From NCBI GenBank assembly GCA_963748005.1, contig CAVVHH010000002.1:3038001-3102000 (forward strand): a DNA stretch of 64,000 bases, read 5' to 3'. Below the pieces are notes generated by a model. It was not told where the DNA came from. It ran no database searches and saw only the letters and a program-made list of their open reading frames with translations. Position 1 is the first letter of the stretch. Each line of letters starts with the position of its first letter. This document shows positions 1 to 8,658 of this stretch, in pieces. A program made the translations under genes and the position numbers. This DNA comes from CAILZL01 sp963748005 (GTDB lineage: Bacteria > Pseudomonadota > Gammaproteobacteria > Steroidobacterales > Steroidobacteraceae).

Positions 1-797
1 CCTCCATCGGACTGGACCATACCGAATGGCTGGGTTCAGATCTGGACAGCATTGCCCGGGAAAAGGCCGGCATTTTTCGCAGTGGCAGGCCGGCCTTGTT
101 TGGCAGTAGCGATATGCCGGCCGCCATTCAGCAGGTGGCCACAGAAACAGGGGCGCACTTGCTGCGTGCCGGGCGCGACTTCGACTATCAGACTCATGAG
201 TCCAATTGGACGTGGACCATGGGGCAGCAGCGGTTTGACGCCTTGCCACCCATTGCATTGGCTGGCGAGGTACAGCTGGCCAACGCCAGTTGCGTGCTGG
301 CCGCTTTGCAACTGTTGCGTGAGCGTTTACCGGTAGCTCGCTTCGCCATCGAGCAGGGGCTGCACACCGTGCACCTGGACGGACGCCTGCAACGAGTCGT
401 CGATCAACGCACGGGAGTTGATTGGGTGCTCGATGTGGCACATAACACGTTGTCGGCCCAAGTCCTGGCGCGCCACCTTGCCACGCTACCCAACCATCGC
501 ACCCTGGCGGTGTTCGGCATCATGGCGGACAAGGATCTGGACGGGATCATTGCTGCCGTGGGTGCGCATGTTGATGCCTGGCTGCCGGTGGCTCTGGCGA
601 GCACTCGCGCATTGCCAGTCACGCAGCTGGCAGAACGGTTGCAGGCCGCGGGACTGGACGTACTGCCCGCCATACCGGAGCTCAAGTCGGCATGTGCACA
701 GGCCAGCGCACTGTGTGAGGCCGGAACGTTCGAACGAATTCTGGTGTTCGGATCCTTCCTGACAGTGGGACCGGCGCTGGACTGGCTGGCGCTTTGA
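1..797 (+). CDS. folC: Bifunctional folylpolyglutamate synthase / dihydrofolate synthase, 3' part
   Basis: The 5' end lies outside the window; the reading frame begins at base 3. FolC joins dihydropteroate to glutamate and then adds further glutamates to folates in the cytoplasm, using ATP. The visible part starts in the Mur-ligase-like core with the conserved SIGLDHTEWLG segment followed by IAREKAGIFR, both typical of FolC. The C-terminal ligase domain follows, with DVAHN (folate/ATP site) near base 430 and an FGIMADKD segment further on. Followed by an SPOR-domain gene, cvpA and purF, the classical folC-dedD-cvpA-purF order. About 264 residues are visible, roughly the last 60% of the protein. 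Confidence 0.93.
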   Translation, partial: SIGLDHTEWLGSDLDSIAREKAGIFRSGRPALFGSSDMPAAIQQVATETGAHLLRAGRDFDYQTHESNWTWTMGQQRFDALPPIALAGEVQLANASCVLAALQLLRERLPVARFAIEQGLHTVHLDGRLQRVVDQRTGVDWVLDVAHNTLSAQVLARHLATLPNHRTLAVFGIMADKDLDGIIAAVGAHVDAWLPVALASTRALPVTQLAERLQAAGLDVLPAIPELKSACAQASALCEAGTFERILVFGSFLTVGPALDWLAL

Positions 798-810
798 CGC
801 ATCAGCCTCG

Positions 811-1005
811 ATAGGGTCTGTTAACACCAATGGCATCGCTGCGACGGAGGCCTGCTGGTCCCGTCCCTTCGGGTTGGAGTCCCAGGTGGCGCCATACCGC
901 GTTGCTCGTGGTTCATTTGGAGTGACCATACCTCACTCCTCGCGCCTTGTCTGGCGCCACCTGGGACTCCAACGCAGCCATGTCATTAGTGTTAACAGGC
1001 CCTAT
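811..1005. repeat. 195-bp palindromic MITE-like element
   Basis: Two 33-bp arms (811-843 and 973-1005) are near-perfect inverted repeats beginning ATAGGG(T/C)CTGTTAACAC. Inside them a second perfect 22-bp inverted repeat occurs (873-894 and 952-973, GTTGGAGTCCCAGGTGGCGC...). The left half carries about 29 extra bases between the two arms. There is no coding capacity for a transposase. The structure fits a miniature inverted-repeat element or a solitary palindromic repeat. It fills the folC-dedD gap and its right end is 9 bp from the dedD start codon. A related single end is seen at 25982-26010. Confidence 0.7.
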
Positions 1006-1014
1006 ACTTCCGTA

Positions 1015-1659
1015 GTGGAACGACAACTCAAAGAACGCTTGATAGGCGCTGCAGTGCTGGTGGCTGCTGCAGTGATCATGGTCCCGGAAATGTTTTCGGG
1101 GTCGCGCGAGACGGTTACGGCAGAAGCCGATTCCGGGCCGGCTGCCAACCAGATCAAGACCTATCGCGTTGAGCTGCAATCATCACCAACGGCAGCTGCG
1201 GCGGACACTACGGTTGAGCCGCCGGCGGAACGGCCTCTGGATGAAGTACAGGGGATGCAGGCAAACACTGGAGCATCCGAATCTGTACCGTCTCCGGATG
1301 AGCAACATCCGCAGACAGCGGTCACGCAAATCAACAAACAAGTGACAGCGGTTGCTACTGCGCCAGCCAGACAGGAGACCACAAAGCCCGCCAGCTCTGC
1401 AGTCCCCAGCCACAATTCAGCAACCGGTGGCTGGGTGGTGCAGGTAGGCAGTTTTTCTGCACAGGATAAGGCACAACAAATTGCGACCAAGTTGAAAGGT
1501 CAGGGGTTCCAGGCCTTTGTGGGGCCAGTCCAGGTCAATGGCAAGACGCTGTATCGCGTACGGGTCGGCGACCTGGCTGACCGGGCGGGTGCTGATGCAA
1601 TGCTGCAGAAGCTGCGTAGCAGTTATCCTGGCGCGTCAGTAGTCCCCCCTGGGCGCTAG
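1015..1659 (+). CDS. dedD: SPOR-domain cell-division protein (DedD-like)
   Basis: Inner-membrane protein with a periplasmic peptidoglycan-binding SPOR domain that targets the septum by binding denuded glycan strands. The GTG start at 1015 is chosen because it gives MERQLKERLIGAAV, the usual DedD beginning; the frame stays open upstream through the palindromic element but that part has no homology sense. One membrane segment lies at about residues 9-24, then a low-complexity Pro/Ala/Thr linker, then the SPOR domain at about 135-210 (GGWVVQVGSF ... YRVRVGDL). No Shine-Dalgarno is visible before the GTG, where the repeat ends. Lies between folC and cvpA as in E. coli. Confidence 0.88.
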   Translation: MERQLKERLIGAAVLVAAAVIMVPEMFSGSRETVTAEADSGPAANQIKTYRVELQSSPTAAAADTTVEPPAERPLDEVQGMQANTGASESVPSPDEQHPQTAVTQINKQVTAVATAPARQETTKPASSAVPSHNSATGGWVVQVGSFSAQDKAQQIATKLKGQGFQAFVGPVQVNGKTLYRVRVGDLADRAGADAMLQKLRSSYPGASVVPPGR

Positions 1660-1862
1660 CCTGGCCACGACGCGTTACCAGAATGAGGTGTGCGTGGAAT
1701 ATTGAGAGAATGCCTCCGATAACACAGACGCCAGCCCGGGTGACTTTGCTAGAATGCCGCACCCGCACATTCTGCCCCGCGATTCCCAGCGTTACTGAGT
1801 CTGTGATGACCCGTTTCAGCTCCGTCATTTCTCCCACCGGACCATTGGTTTGCTAAAGCAGC

Positions 1863-2348
1863 ATGAATTCCATTGACTATCTGATCCTCGCCGTTCTGCT
1901 GATCTCGCTGCTTCTGGGTTTTTTCCGTGGCTTTCTGGGTGAGGCCATCAGCCTGATCAGCTGGCTGGGCGGTTTGTGGCTGGCGTGGCACTTTGCCTAT
2001 CTCATCGAGCCCCACCTCGGTGGCCGGATTGCCGAGCAGCCCTTGAATACCTGGGCGGCGCGCACAATCATGCTGGTGGCGGTACTGGTTACTGGCTGGC
2101 TGATTGGTGGTGTGGTGACTTACTTCGCCCACCAGTCGGGTATCAGCCTGATGCTGGACCGGTTACTGGGCATGCTGTTTGGGTTCATTCGCGGGATGGT
2201 GCTGGTGGCAATCACCGTGATGCTCGGCAGGCAAGTGCAGCTGGACGACACTGGCTGGTGGCAGGATTCGCGGTTCATGCCCCTCGCCGTCGAGGTGTCC
2301 GGTTGGGTCAAGGGCTTTGCGGATTCTGCGGTGTCAGAGCGGCGGTAA
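1863..2348 (+). CDS. cvpA: CvpA family membrane protein
   Basis: Small inner-membrane protein of 161 residues, the usual family length, with four predicted membrane segments (about residues 4-22, 25-45, 63-86 and 98-117). The N-terminal MNSIDYLILAVLLISLLLG and the following FFRGF are typical of CvpA. It was named for colicin V production; in enterobacteria it affects envelope stress and bile resistance, but its biochemical role is not settled. It sits directly upstream of purF (38 bp gap), the standard arrangement, so co-transcription is likely. Confidence 0.92.
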   Translation: MNSIDYLILAVLLISLLLGFFRGFLGEAISLISWLGGLWLAWHFAYLIEPHLGGRIAEQPLNTWAARTIMLVAVLVTGWLIGGVVTYFAHQSGISLMLDRLLGMLFGFIRGMVLVAITVMLGRQVQLDDTGWWQDSRFMPLAVEVSGWVKGFADSAVSERR

Positions 2349-2386
2349 ACGCAGTCGGCAGCGGCTGCAGAGGCATAGGTTCGAGT

Positions 2387-3898
2387 ATGTGTGGCATCGT
2401 CGGATTTGTGGGTAATACCCCGGCAAATCAGCTGATTTATGACGCGCTCAGCGCACTGCAGCATCGCGGCCAGGATGCCGCTGGCATCATGACCTGCCAT
2501 GAAGGCGAGTTGTTCATGCGCAAGGGCACGGGACTGGTGCGCGATGTGTTCCAGCAACGCCATATGTTGGCATTGCAGGGTAATGTTGGCATTGGTCACA
2601 ACCGTTACCCCACCGCCGGCTGCGACAGCTCGGCTGAAGCCCAGCCGTTCTACGTGAATTCACCCTACGGCATTGGCCTGGCGCATAACGGCAATCTCAC
2701 CAATGCCACTGAGCTGGCCGAAGTGCTGATCCGCGAGGATCGGCGGCATCTCAACACCAGTTCCGATTCGGAAGTGCTGCTCAACGTATTCGCCAGCGAG
2801 TTGTCGCGGGTGGGAACGCCGCGTGCTTCAGCTGCCGATATTTTTTCGGCACTGAGCTCGGTGTATCGCCGCTGCCGGGGCGGCTTTGCAGTCGTGGCGA
2901 TCATTGTCGGTCACGGACTGGTGGGATTTCGCGATCCGCATGGCATCCGTCCGCTGGTCATCGGCAAGCGCGAAACGGGGCGTGGCACCGAATACATGCT
3001 CGCGTCGGAAAGCGTGGCGCTGGATCTGGCCGGCTTCAAGCTGCTGCGCGATGTGGGCCCGGGCGAAGCGGTGTTCATCGATGAGATGGGCCGCTTCTAT
3101 TCACGCCAGTGTGTGCCGGTGACTGTGCATACGCCATGTATTTTTGAATATGTGTATTTCGCACGTCCTGACTCGATCATCGACAATATCTCGGTACACA
3201 AGGCGCGTCTGCGCATGGGTGAGTTGCTGGCGGAGAAACTGCGCCGCGTACATCCCAATCACGATATCGATGTGGTGATTCCAATTCCCGATACCAGCCG
3301 CACTGCGGCAGTACAGATTGCGCAATTGCTGGGCATCAAGTTTCGCGAAGGCTTCGTGAAGAATCGCTACATCGGCCGCACCTTCATCATGCCGGGACAG
3401 GAACAACGCGCCAAGTCGGTACGTTCCAAGCTCAATCCCATCGACCTGGAGTTCCGTGGCAAGAATGTATTGCTGGTGGACGACTCCATCGTACGCGGCA
3501 CCACCTCGGCACAGATCATCGATCTTGCCCGCGAATCAGGCGCCCGCAAGGTGTATTTCGCCTCAGCGGCGCCAGCAGTGCGTTATCCCAATGTCTATGG
3601 CATCGATATGCCTTCTGCCAGCGAACTGGTGGCGCACAATCGCAGTGAAGACGATGTTGCACGCGAGATCGGTGCGGACTGGTTGCTGTATCAGGATATC
3701 GAGGATCTGGTGCGCGCCTGTCAGCATCACGATTCAAATATCCAGCGCTTCGACACCTCATGTTTCTCTGGCGAATACGTGACGGGCGATGTCACGCCGG
3801 AATACCTGAATCGCTTGCAGGAGGAACGCTCGGATGCCGCGAAGACCAAGCGTCGTCAAGGCCGCAAGAGTGATTTGAAGGCTATTCGAGCGGTATGA
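2387..3898 (+). CDS. purF: Amidophosphoribosyltransferase
   Basis: Catalyses the first committed step of purine synthesis: glutamine plus PRPP gives 5-phosphoribosylamine. The ATG at 2387 is followed at once by Cys, giving the MCGIVGFVGN N-terminus; Cys2 becomes the catalytic nucleophile of the Ntn glutaminase domain after Met removal. The C-terminal phosphoribosyltransferase domain shows the PRPP loop VDDSIVRGTT at about 364-373. It is 503 residues long against about 505 in E. coli. An upstream in-frame extension overlapping cvpA is spurious because Cys must be N-terminal. No Fe-S cluster cysteines of the Bacillus-type enzyme are apparent. Confidence 0.97.
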   Translation: MCGIVGFVGNTPANQLIYDALSALQHRGQDAAGIMTCHEGELFMRKGTGLVRDVFQQRHMLALQGNVGIGHNRYPTAGCDSSAEAQPFYVNSPYGIGLAHNGNLTNATELAEVLIREDRRHLNTSSDSEVLLNVFASELSRVGTPRASAADIFSALSSVYRRCRGGFAVVAIIVGHGLVGFRDPHGIRPLVIGKRETGRGTEYMLASESVALDLAGFKLLRDVGPGEAVFIDEMGRFYSRQCVPVTVHTPCIFEYVYFARPDSIIDNISVHKARLRMGELLAEKLRRVHPNHDIDVVIPIPDTSRTAAVQIAQLLGIKFREGFVKNRYIGRTFIMPGQEQRAKSVRSKLNPIDLEFRGKNVLLVDDSIVRGTTSAQIIDLARESGARKVYFASAAPAVRYPNVYGIDMPSASELVAHNRSEDDVAREIGADWLLYQDIEDLVRACQHHDSNIQRFDTSCFSGEYVTGDVTPEYLNRLQEERSDAAKTKRRQGRKSDLKAIRAV

Positions 3899-3936
3899 GG
3901 ATCGTGACTTCCGCCAATAGCAATTAGGGAGTATGC

Positions 3937-5190
3937 ATGCCGGTCCGGGTGTTGAGCATTACCGACCAGGCTGAGTTCAGCCGGTTGCTTGAGCACCACT
4001 TCAGTGCTTTCATGGACGATGCTGAATTCACGACCTACTCACCCACGCAACGTGGGCGACCACACGAAGCCTATGTTGCAGCCGGTTACGATCTGGTATT
4101 GCTTGATGAACAAGCCATCGGCGAGCAGTGCATGGAGTGGCTGACTGATCTGGCAGCACGCCCCGGCTTCCCGCCGATAGTAATGTTCAGTGCGCACGCC
4201 GATTCCAGTAGAAAGCAGGCCCTCCAGCAGGGTGCACTCGGCTGTCTGGCGCGCGATCGAATCGCCAATCGCGAACTGGCGAGCGTGGTGCGGCAAGGCC
4301 TGGAACTACGCAAGCGCGAGTTGTCGCAACTGTCGGCCAGGCAGGAACTCGAAAAGCGTTACCGGTTCGGCAGCGTCATCATTCGCGGCCATCGCTTCAT
4401 CAAGGAAATTGGTGCGGGCGGCACCTCGCGGGTTTATCTCGCTGAAAGCGAGCGCGCCGGCGAAATCGTGGTGTTGAAAGTGCTGGATCACAATCCGGAT
4501 ATGGCTGCTTCCACGGAAGGCTACGATCGCTTTCTGCAGGAATACGAGTTGCTCGCAGGCATGCGTCATCCCAATGTGGTCCACATTTACGACTTTGGTG
4601 TTGCCGACGATCACGCCTTCATCGCCATGGAGTATTTCGCCAAGGGCGACCTGCGACGTCGCATGAGCGAGCCGCTGTCGGTGAAAGACACCCTGAGCTA
4701 TGTGGATCAGATTGCGCATGCCCTCTCGGCCGTGCACAGGCTTGGAGTCACGCATCGTGACCTGAAGCCCGGCAACGTCATGCTGCGTGCCGACGATTCG
4801 CTGGCATTGATTGATTTCGGTGTGGCCAAGCAGTTGGAGGGCACAGTGGGTCTGACTGCCGCTGGCACCATATTCGGCACGCCTTATTACATGAGTCCTG
4901 AGCAAGGACATGGCGAAGCCGTTGATGAACGCAGTGATCTCTACAGCCTGGGGGTCATGTTCTATGAAATGCTGGCGCAGAAGCGGCCGTATTCGGCCGC
5001 CACCCCGATGAATGTCATTTACATGCATCGCAATGCACCGTTGCCCGACCTGCCGTCCCAAGTGTCCTGGCTCGAGCCGGTGGTACATCGCCTGATGGCC
5101 AAACAGCCCAAGCATCGCTATCAATCGGCTGCCGAGCTGATCTCCTCGCTGAGCCTGATGCGACTGATGGCGGCTACTGCTGCAGTGTAG
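3937..5190 (+). CDS. Receiver-like domain fused to Hanks-type serine/threonine kinase
   Basis: A 417-residue soluble protein. Residues 1-120 resemble a response-regulator receiver: Asp57 in LVLLDEQ sits at the phospho-acceptor position, but the acidic pair near the N-terminus and the conserved Lys appear degenerate. Residues 145-400 form a complete eukaryotic-like kinase: glycine loop GAGGTSRVYLAE (159-170), Lys181, catalytic HRDLKPGN (273-280), DFG (293-295) and activation segment GTPYYMSPE (314-322). All catalytic residues are present, so it should be active. There is no membrane segment or PASTA domain. Two bases separate its stop from miaE, suggesting co-expression. Substrates are unknown. 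Confidence 0.88.
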   Translation: MPVRVLSITDQAEFSRLLEHHFSAFMDDAEFTTYSPTQRGRPHEAYVAAGYDLVLLDEQAIGEQCMEWLTDLAARPGFPPIVMFSAHADSSRKQALQQGALGCLARDRIANRELASVVRQGLELRKRELSQLSARQELEKRYRFGSVIIRGHRFIKEIGAGGTSRVYLAESERAGEIVVLKVLDHNPDMAASTEGYDRFLQEYELLAGMRHPNVVHIYDFGVADDHAFIAMEYFAKGDLRRRMSEPLSVKDTLSYVDQIAHALSAVHRLGVTHRDLKPGNVMLRADDSLALIDFGVAKQLEGTVGLTAAGTIFGTPYYMSPEQGHGEAVDERSDLYSLGVMFYEMLAQKRPYSAATPMNVIYMHRNAPLPDLPSQVSWLEPVVHRLMAKQPKHRYQSAAELISSLSLMRLMAATAAV

Positions 5191-5192
5191 GG

Positions 5193-5822
5193 ATGACGAG
5201 CATGACTCTTCCCGAAGCGTTTGCCGGCACCTTGCAGGTGGCTACGTCCGAATCCTGGTTTGAGCGTGCGGCGTCCAGCTGGCGCGACCTGCTGATCGAC
5301 CATGCCAATTGCGAGAAGAAGGCTGCTTCCACGGCGCTGTCCTTCATTTTCACATACTCGGAAGACATGGATCTGACCGAACGCATGTCGCGTCTGGCGC
5401 GTGAGGAGCTGCGGCATTTCGAACAGGTGCAGCGTCTGATGCAGCAACTGCAGGTACCATTTGTGCGCATGTCGCCGGCGCGTTATGGCGAAGGTTTGCG
5501 CCGCGCGACAAGGCGTGACGAGCCAGGCAGGCTGCTGGACTTGCTGATCTGCGGTGCGTTGATAGAAGCCCGTTCCTGTGAACGTTTCATTGGCCTGGCG
5601 CCACGTCTGGATGAGCCGTTGCGTGCTTTTTATGCAGGCCTCGCGGCATCTGAGGCGCGGCATCACGGTCTTTATCTGCGCATGGCGGAACAGCGTTACC
5701 CGTATGAATGGCGAGCAGTCCTGAAACATCTCGGTGCCGTCGAGGCCGGGCTGATTGTCCAGCCCGATGCACACTTCCGGTTTCACTCGGGCGCGCCGGT
5801 AGTTCCTAGCGTGGCAGCGTGA
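5193..5822 (+). CDS. miaE: tRNA-(ms2io6A)-hydroxylase
   Basis: Non-haem diiron oxygenase that hydroxylates the isopentenyl group of ms2i6A37 in tRNAs reading UNN codons. The ferritin-like four-helix fold carries two EX(n)H-type clusters: Glu41 (HANCEKKA), Glu72 and His75 (REELRHFE), Glu125 (ALIEARSC), Glu154 and His157 (SEARHHGLY). Length 209 matches the family. The start could equally be the ATG at 5202. Its 3' end overlaps the convergent lpxH stop by 17 bp. The window also encodes tRNA-Leu and other tRNAs, but no linked miaA or miaB. Confidence 0.92.
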   Translation: MTSMTLPEAFAGTLQVATSESWFERAASSWRDLLIDHANCEKKAASTALSFIFTYSEDMDLTERMSRLAREELRHFEQVQRLMQQLQVPFVRMSPARYGEGLRRATRRDEPGRLLDLLICGALIEARSCERFIGLAPRLDEPLRAFYAGLAASEARHHGLYLRMAEQRYPYEWRAVLKHLGAVEAGLIVQPDAHFRFHSGAPVVPSVAA

Positions 5823-6543
5823 GCAATTCGTAGCCCTGTGGTGACCACTGCAGCACGCTGCCCTGTGCATGCCAGTCGCCAAGCACGATACGGGTACACA
5901 TCGTGTTGCCTCTGGAGTGTCGATGAATGGCGGGTCGATGCGTGTGACCGTGAATCAAGGTGTGCACCGCAGCCTCATCAAACGCACGATCCACAGCCGA
6001 CCCATTTACATCCATGATGACTGATGGCGCCTCGCTGGTATGCATCCGGCTGCCGGCCCGAATGCGCGCGGCGATGCGTTCCCGGCGCGCCAGCGGCAGG
6101 CGTTTGAACAGCCATTGCACCAACGGGTTGCGCACAAAGCGGCGCAAACGCTGATAGGAATGATCGTCGGTGCACAGCAGGTCGCCGTGCATCAGCAGCA
6201 CCCGCTGGCCGTACAGGTTGATCACCGTGCCGTCGTCGATTAATTCACAGCCAGTGCGCGCACAAAACTGTTCACCCAGCAGGAAGTCGCGATTGCCGTG
6301 CATGACGCTGCACGGCACACCGGACTGGGTGAGTGCGCGCAATTCGTCCTGCACCTGGGCATAAGCTGGATCGGGGTCATCGTCGCCAATCCAGAATTCA
6401 AACAGATCGCCGAGTATGTACAGGCGATCGGCGCCACGCACCCGGCTGCGCAAGAAATCCACGAGCTGACGGGAAATTTCCGGTTGCGCGCCGTTGAGAT
6501 GCAAATCTGAAATGAAGAAGGTGGTCACCCGCCTAGTGTACAT
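5806..6543 (-). CDS. lpxH: UDP-2,3-diacylglucosamine diphosphatase
   Basis: Peripheral inner-membrane hydrolase of lipid A synthesis, splitting UDP-2,3-diacylglucosamine into lipid X and UMP with Mn2+. It shows calcineurin-like phosphoesterase motifs in order: FISDLHLNG (metal ligands), ILGDLFEFWIGDD, MHGNRDFL, and HGHTHRP near the C-terminus. I chose the ATG at 6543, giving 245 residues. A GTG at 6528 would give 240 residues, the E. coli length, with VTTFFISDLHL at the start; its only SD-like sequence abuts the codon. Convergent with miaE and divergent from cysS. Confidence 0.93.
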   Translation of the reverse strand: MYTRRVTTFFISDLHLNGAQPEISRQLVDFLRSRVRGADRLYILGDLFEFWIGDDDPDPAYAQVQDELRALTQSGVPCSVMHGNRDFLLGEQFCARTGCELIDDGTVINLYGQRVLLMHGDLLCTDDHSYQRLRRFVRNPLVQWLFKRLPLARRERIAARIRAGSRMHTSEAPSVIMDVNGSAVDRAFDEAAVHTLIHGHTHRPAIHRHSRGNTMCTRIVLGDWHAQGSVLQWSPQGYELLTLPR

Positions 6544-6751
6544 GTGGCGGGTGTTTAGGCCGCAGTCCCCGGCCTGCAAGACCGCTCGCAGGAGCAATCA
6601 GACCTGCGAAACCATGTGCCTTTCCGTTACCATTCCACCCCTGCGCCGACTCTTGCGCCCACGGTACCCCGCCGGGCGCAACACGCGCCTGCTTCTGACT
6701 TCGCCGGCCTGTTCTATGTCCAGTACTGAAAGCAATCACCAGAACCCAAGC

Positions 6752-8197
6752 ATGCTGCAGATCCACAATTCGCTGAGTGGCCGCAAGGAAACCTTCAAGC
6801 CTCTGGTACCGGGTACGGTACGCATGTATGCCTGCGGCATCACGGTGTATGACTACTGCCATCTCGGTCATGCGCGCATGCTCATCGTGTTCGATACCGT
6901 GCGCAAGTACCTGCGTTCACTGGGGTACAACGTTACTTTCGTACGCAACATTACCGACATCGATGACAAGATCATTGCACGCGCGGCGGAAAATCACGAA
7001 GCCATCAGCGAACTGACCGCGCGCTTCATTCGCGCCATGTGGGACGACTACGCCGCCCTGGGCGTGGAGCGCGGCGATCACGAACCGCGCGCCACCGAAT
7101 ATGTGCCGGCCATCGTGTCAATGACGAACCGTCTGGTGCGCAAGGGTTATGCCTATGCGGCCGATAATGGCGATGTGTACTTCTCGGTATCAAAATTCGC
7201 CGACTACGGCAAGTTGTCCGGCAAGAAACTGGAAGATCTGCGCGCCGGTTCGCGCGTGGAAGTGAATGAAGCCAAGCAGGACCCGCTGGATTTTGTGTTG
7301 TGGAAGGCCTCCAAACCCGGCGAACCTTCGTGGGATTCGCCGTGGGGTCAGGGCCGTCCGGGCTGGCATATCGAATGTTCGGCCATGTCTACCCAGATTC
7401 TAGGGCCCCATTTCGACATTCATTGCGGCGGCATGGATCTGATGTTCCCGCATCACGAAAACGAGATCGCGCAATCCCGCTGCGCCTGCGATGCGCCGTT
7501 CGTGAACTACTGGATGCACAATGGTTTCGTGCGCGTGGACAACGAAAAGATGTCCAAGTCGCTGGGCAACTTTTTTACCATTCGCGAAGTGCTGGGCTGG
7601 GTGCGCGATCCGGAAGTAATTCGCTTCTTCATGTTGTCCAGCCACTACCGCGGTCCAATCAACTACTCGGTGGACAATCTCGATCAGGCCGATGCTGGTC
7701 TGGAGCGTATTTATCTGGCGCTGCGCGGGTTGGAATTGCCACAGAGCTTTGTGGCCAGCACGGCCAGCGAGCGCTTCGCTGCGGCAATGAATGATGATTT
7801 CAATACTCCATTGGCATTGTCGGAGCTGCAGCAATTGGCCAAGGAAATCAATGTCGCCAAGACGGCCGGCAATACCGCACAAGCCGCCACGCTGGCTGCC
7901 GAGCTGGTGTCTCTTGCGGCGGTGCTGGGTGTGGCGCAGCAGGTGCCTGATATCTTCCTGCGCAAGGCTGCACCGAGGCGCGGACCTGAGGCGTACTCAA
8001 CCAAAGCGGCGCGTGCGGCAGCACATACTGAAGGTACATTGTTGAGTGATGCGCAGATCGACGAGCTGATAACGTTGCGCACTGCGGCACGCAAATCAAA
8101 AGACTGGAAAGAATCCGACCGTATCCGCGACGAACTATCCGCGCATGGCGTGTTGCTCGAAGATGCTGCGCAAGGTACTACCTGGCGGCGCCGGTAA
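6752..8197 (+). CDS. cysS: Cysteinyl-tRNA synthetase
   Basis: Class I aminoacyl-tRNA synthetase charging tRNA-Cys. It shows the HIGH-type motif HLGH (37-40) after MYACGITVYDYC, the Zn-binding pattern with Cys28, the later IECSAMS cysteine and the GGMDLMFPHHENE histidines, and the KMSKS motif at 266-270 (EKMSKSLGN). It is 481 residues, a little longer than the E. coli enzyme (461). An in-frame ATG at 6716 is an alternative start, adding 12 residues; neither start has a strong Shine-Dalgarno. Divergent from lpxH and followed by a tRNA cluster. Confidence 0.95.
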   Translation: MLQIHNSLSGRKETFKPLVPGTVRMYACGITVYDYCHLGHARMLIVFDTVRKYLRSLGYNVTFVRNITDIDDKIIARAAENHEAISELTARFIRAMWDDYAALGVERGDHEPRATEYVPAIVSMTNRLVRKGYAYAADNGDVYFSVSKFADYGKLSGKKLEDLRAGSRVEVNEAKQDPLDFVLWKASKPGEPSWDSPWGQGRPGWHIECSAMSTQILGPHFDIHCGGMDLMFPHHENEIAQSRCACDAPFVNYWMHNGFVRVDNEKMSKSLGNFFTIREVLGWVRDPEVIRFFMLSSHYRGPINYSVDNLDQADAGLERIYLALRGLELPQSFVASTASERFAAAMNDDFNTPLALSELQQLAKEINVAKTAGNTAQAATLAAELVSLAAVLGVAQQVPDIFLRKAAPRRGPEAYSTKAARAAAHTEGTLLSDAQIDELITLRTAARKSKDWKESDRIRDELSAHGVLLEDAAQGTTWRRR

Positions 8198-8223
8198 AAC
8201 ACCGGAATTGTTGCAAATTTGGT

Positions 8224-8252
8224 TTGACGCGCTGTACCCCGATCCGTAATAT
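8224..8252 (+). promoter_or_regulatory. Sigma-70-type promoter of the tRNA cluster
   Basis: TTGACG (8224-8229), a 17-bp spacer and TAATAT (8247-8252), followed by a GC-rich discriminator of the kind seen at stringently controlled stable-RNA promoters. Transcription would start near 8259 and read into tRNA-Pro at 8307. Inferred from sequence only. Confidence 0.7.
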
Positions 8253-8306
8253 TCCGCGTCCCGTGCGGGGTCGCTCCTCACACGTACGCGGTGGGCACGA
8301 TGCTGG

Positions 8307-8383
8307 CGGGGCATGGCGCAGTCTGGTAGCGCATCTGCTTTGGGAGCAGAGGGTCGCAGGTTCAAATCCTGCTGCCCCGACCA
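8307..8383 (+). tRNA. tRNA-Pro (anticodon TGG)
   Basis: Complete 77-nt cloverleaf with a 7-bp acceptor stem CGGGGCA/TGCCCCG, anticodon stem TCTGC/GCAGA with loop TTTGGGA, T-arm GCAGG-TTCAAAT-CCTGC and an encoded CCA end. First of a four-tRNA run probably transcribed together. Confidence 0.97.
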
Positions 8384-8422
8384 TTCAAGTAGCTTGCCGT
8401 AGTGAAGGGTATCGAACTTCGA

Positions 8423-8499
8423 GCGCCCGTAGCTCAGCTGGATAGAGCACCGGCCTTCTAAGCCGGGGGTCGCAGGTTCGAGTCCTGCCGGGCGCGCCA
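8423..8499 (+). tRNA. tRNA-Arg (anticodon TCT)
   Basis: 77-nt cloverleaf with acceptor stem GCGCCCG/CGGGCGC, anticodon arm CCGGC-CTTCTAA-GCCGG, T-arm GCAGG-TTCGAGT-CCTGC and encoded GCCA. It reads AGA/AGG codons, which are rare in this GC-rich window. It lies 39 bp after tRNA-Pro. Confidence 0.97.
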
Positions 8500-8566
8500 T
8501 CGGCGCGGCAGGCAGGTAAGAATAGAAGATCCGGCTCGACGATTAACGTCAGACGGACTACGTTTT

Positions 8567-8643
8567 GGTGGACGTAGCTCAGTTGGTAGAGCCCCGGATT
8601 GTGATTCCGGCCGTCGTGGGTTCGAGTCCCATCGTCCACCCCA
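8567..8643 (+). tRNA. tRNA-His (anticodon GTG)
   Basis: Acceptor stem GTGGACG/CGTCCAC, anticodon arm CCGGA-TTGTGAT-TCCGG, discriminator C73 and CCA. An encoded G at 8567 is the extra 5' G(-1) that pairs with C73 and identifies tRNA-His to its synthetase; without it the gene is 8568-8643. Confidence 0.97.
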
Positions 8644-8658
8644 TCTCAGCGCAACGCT

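Noticed and set aside
874..1014. N-terminal extension of the SPOR protein through the palindromic element
   Set aside because: The residues come from the repeat; MERQLKERLIGA at the GTG is the family start.
1976..2386. N-terminal extension of PurF
   Set aside because: The catalytic Cys must follow the initiator Met; the extension overlaps cvpA and is low in homology sense.
4306..5124. 272-codon minus-strand open frame opposite the kinase gene
   Set aside because: Antisense shadow of an unambiguous kinase domain; the translation shows no family pattern.
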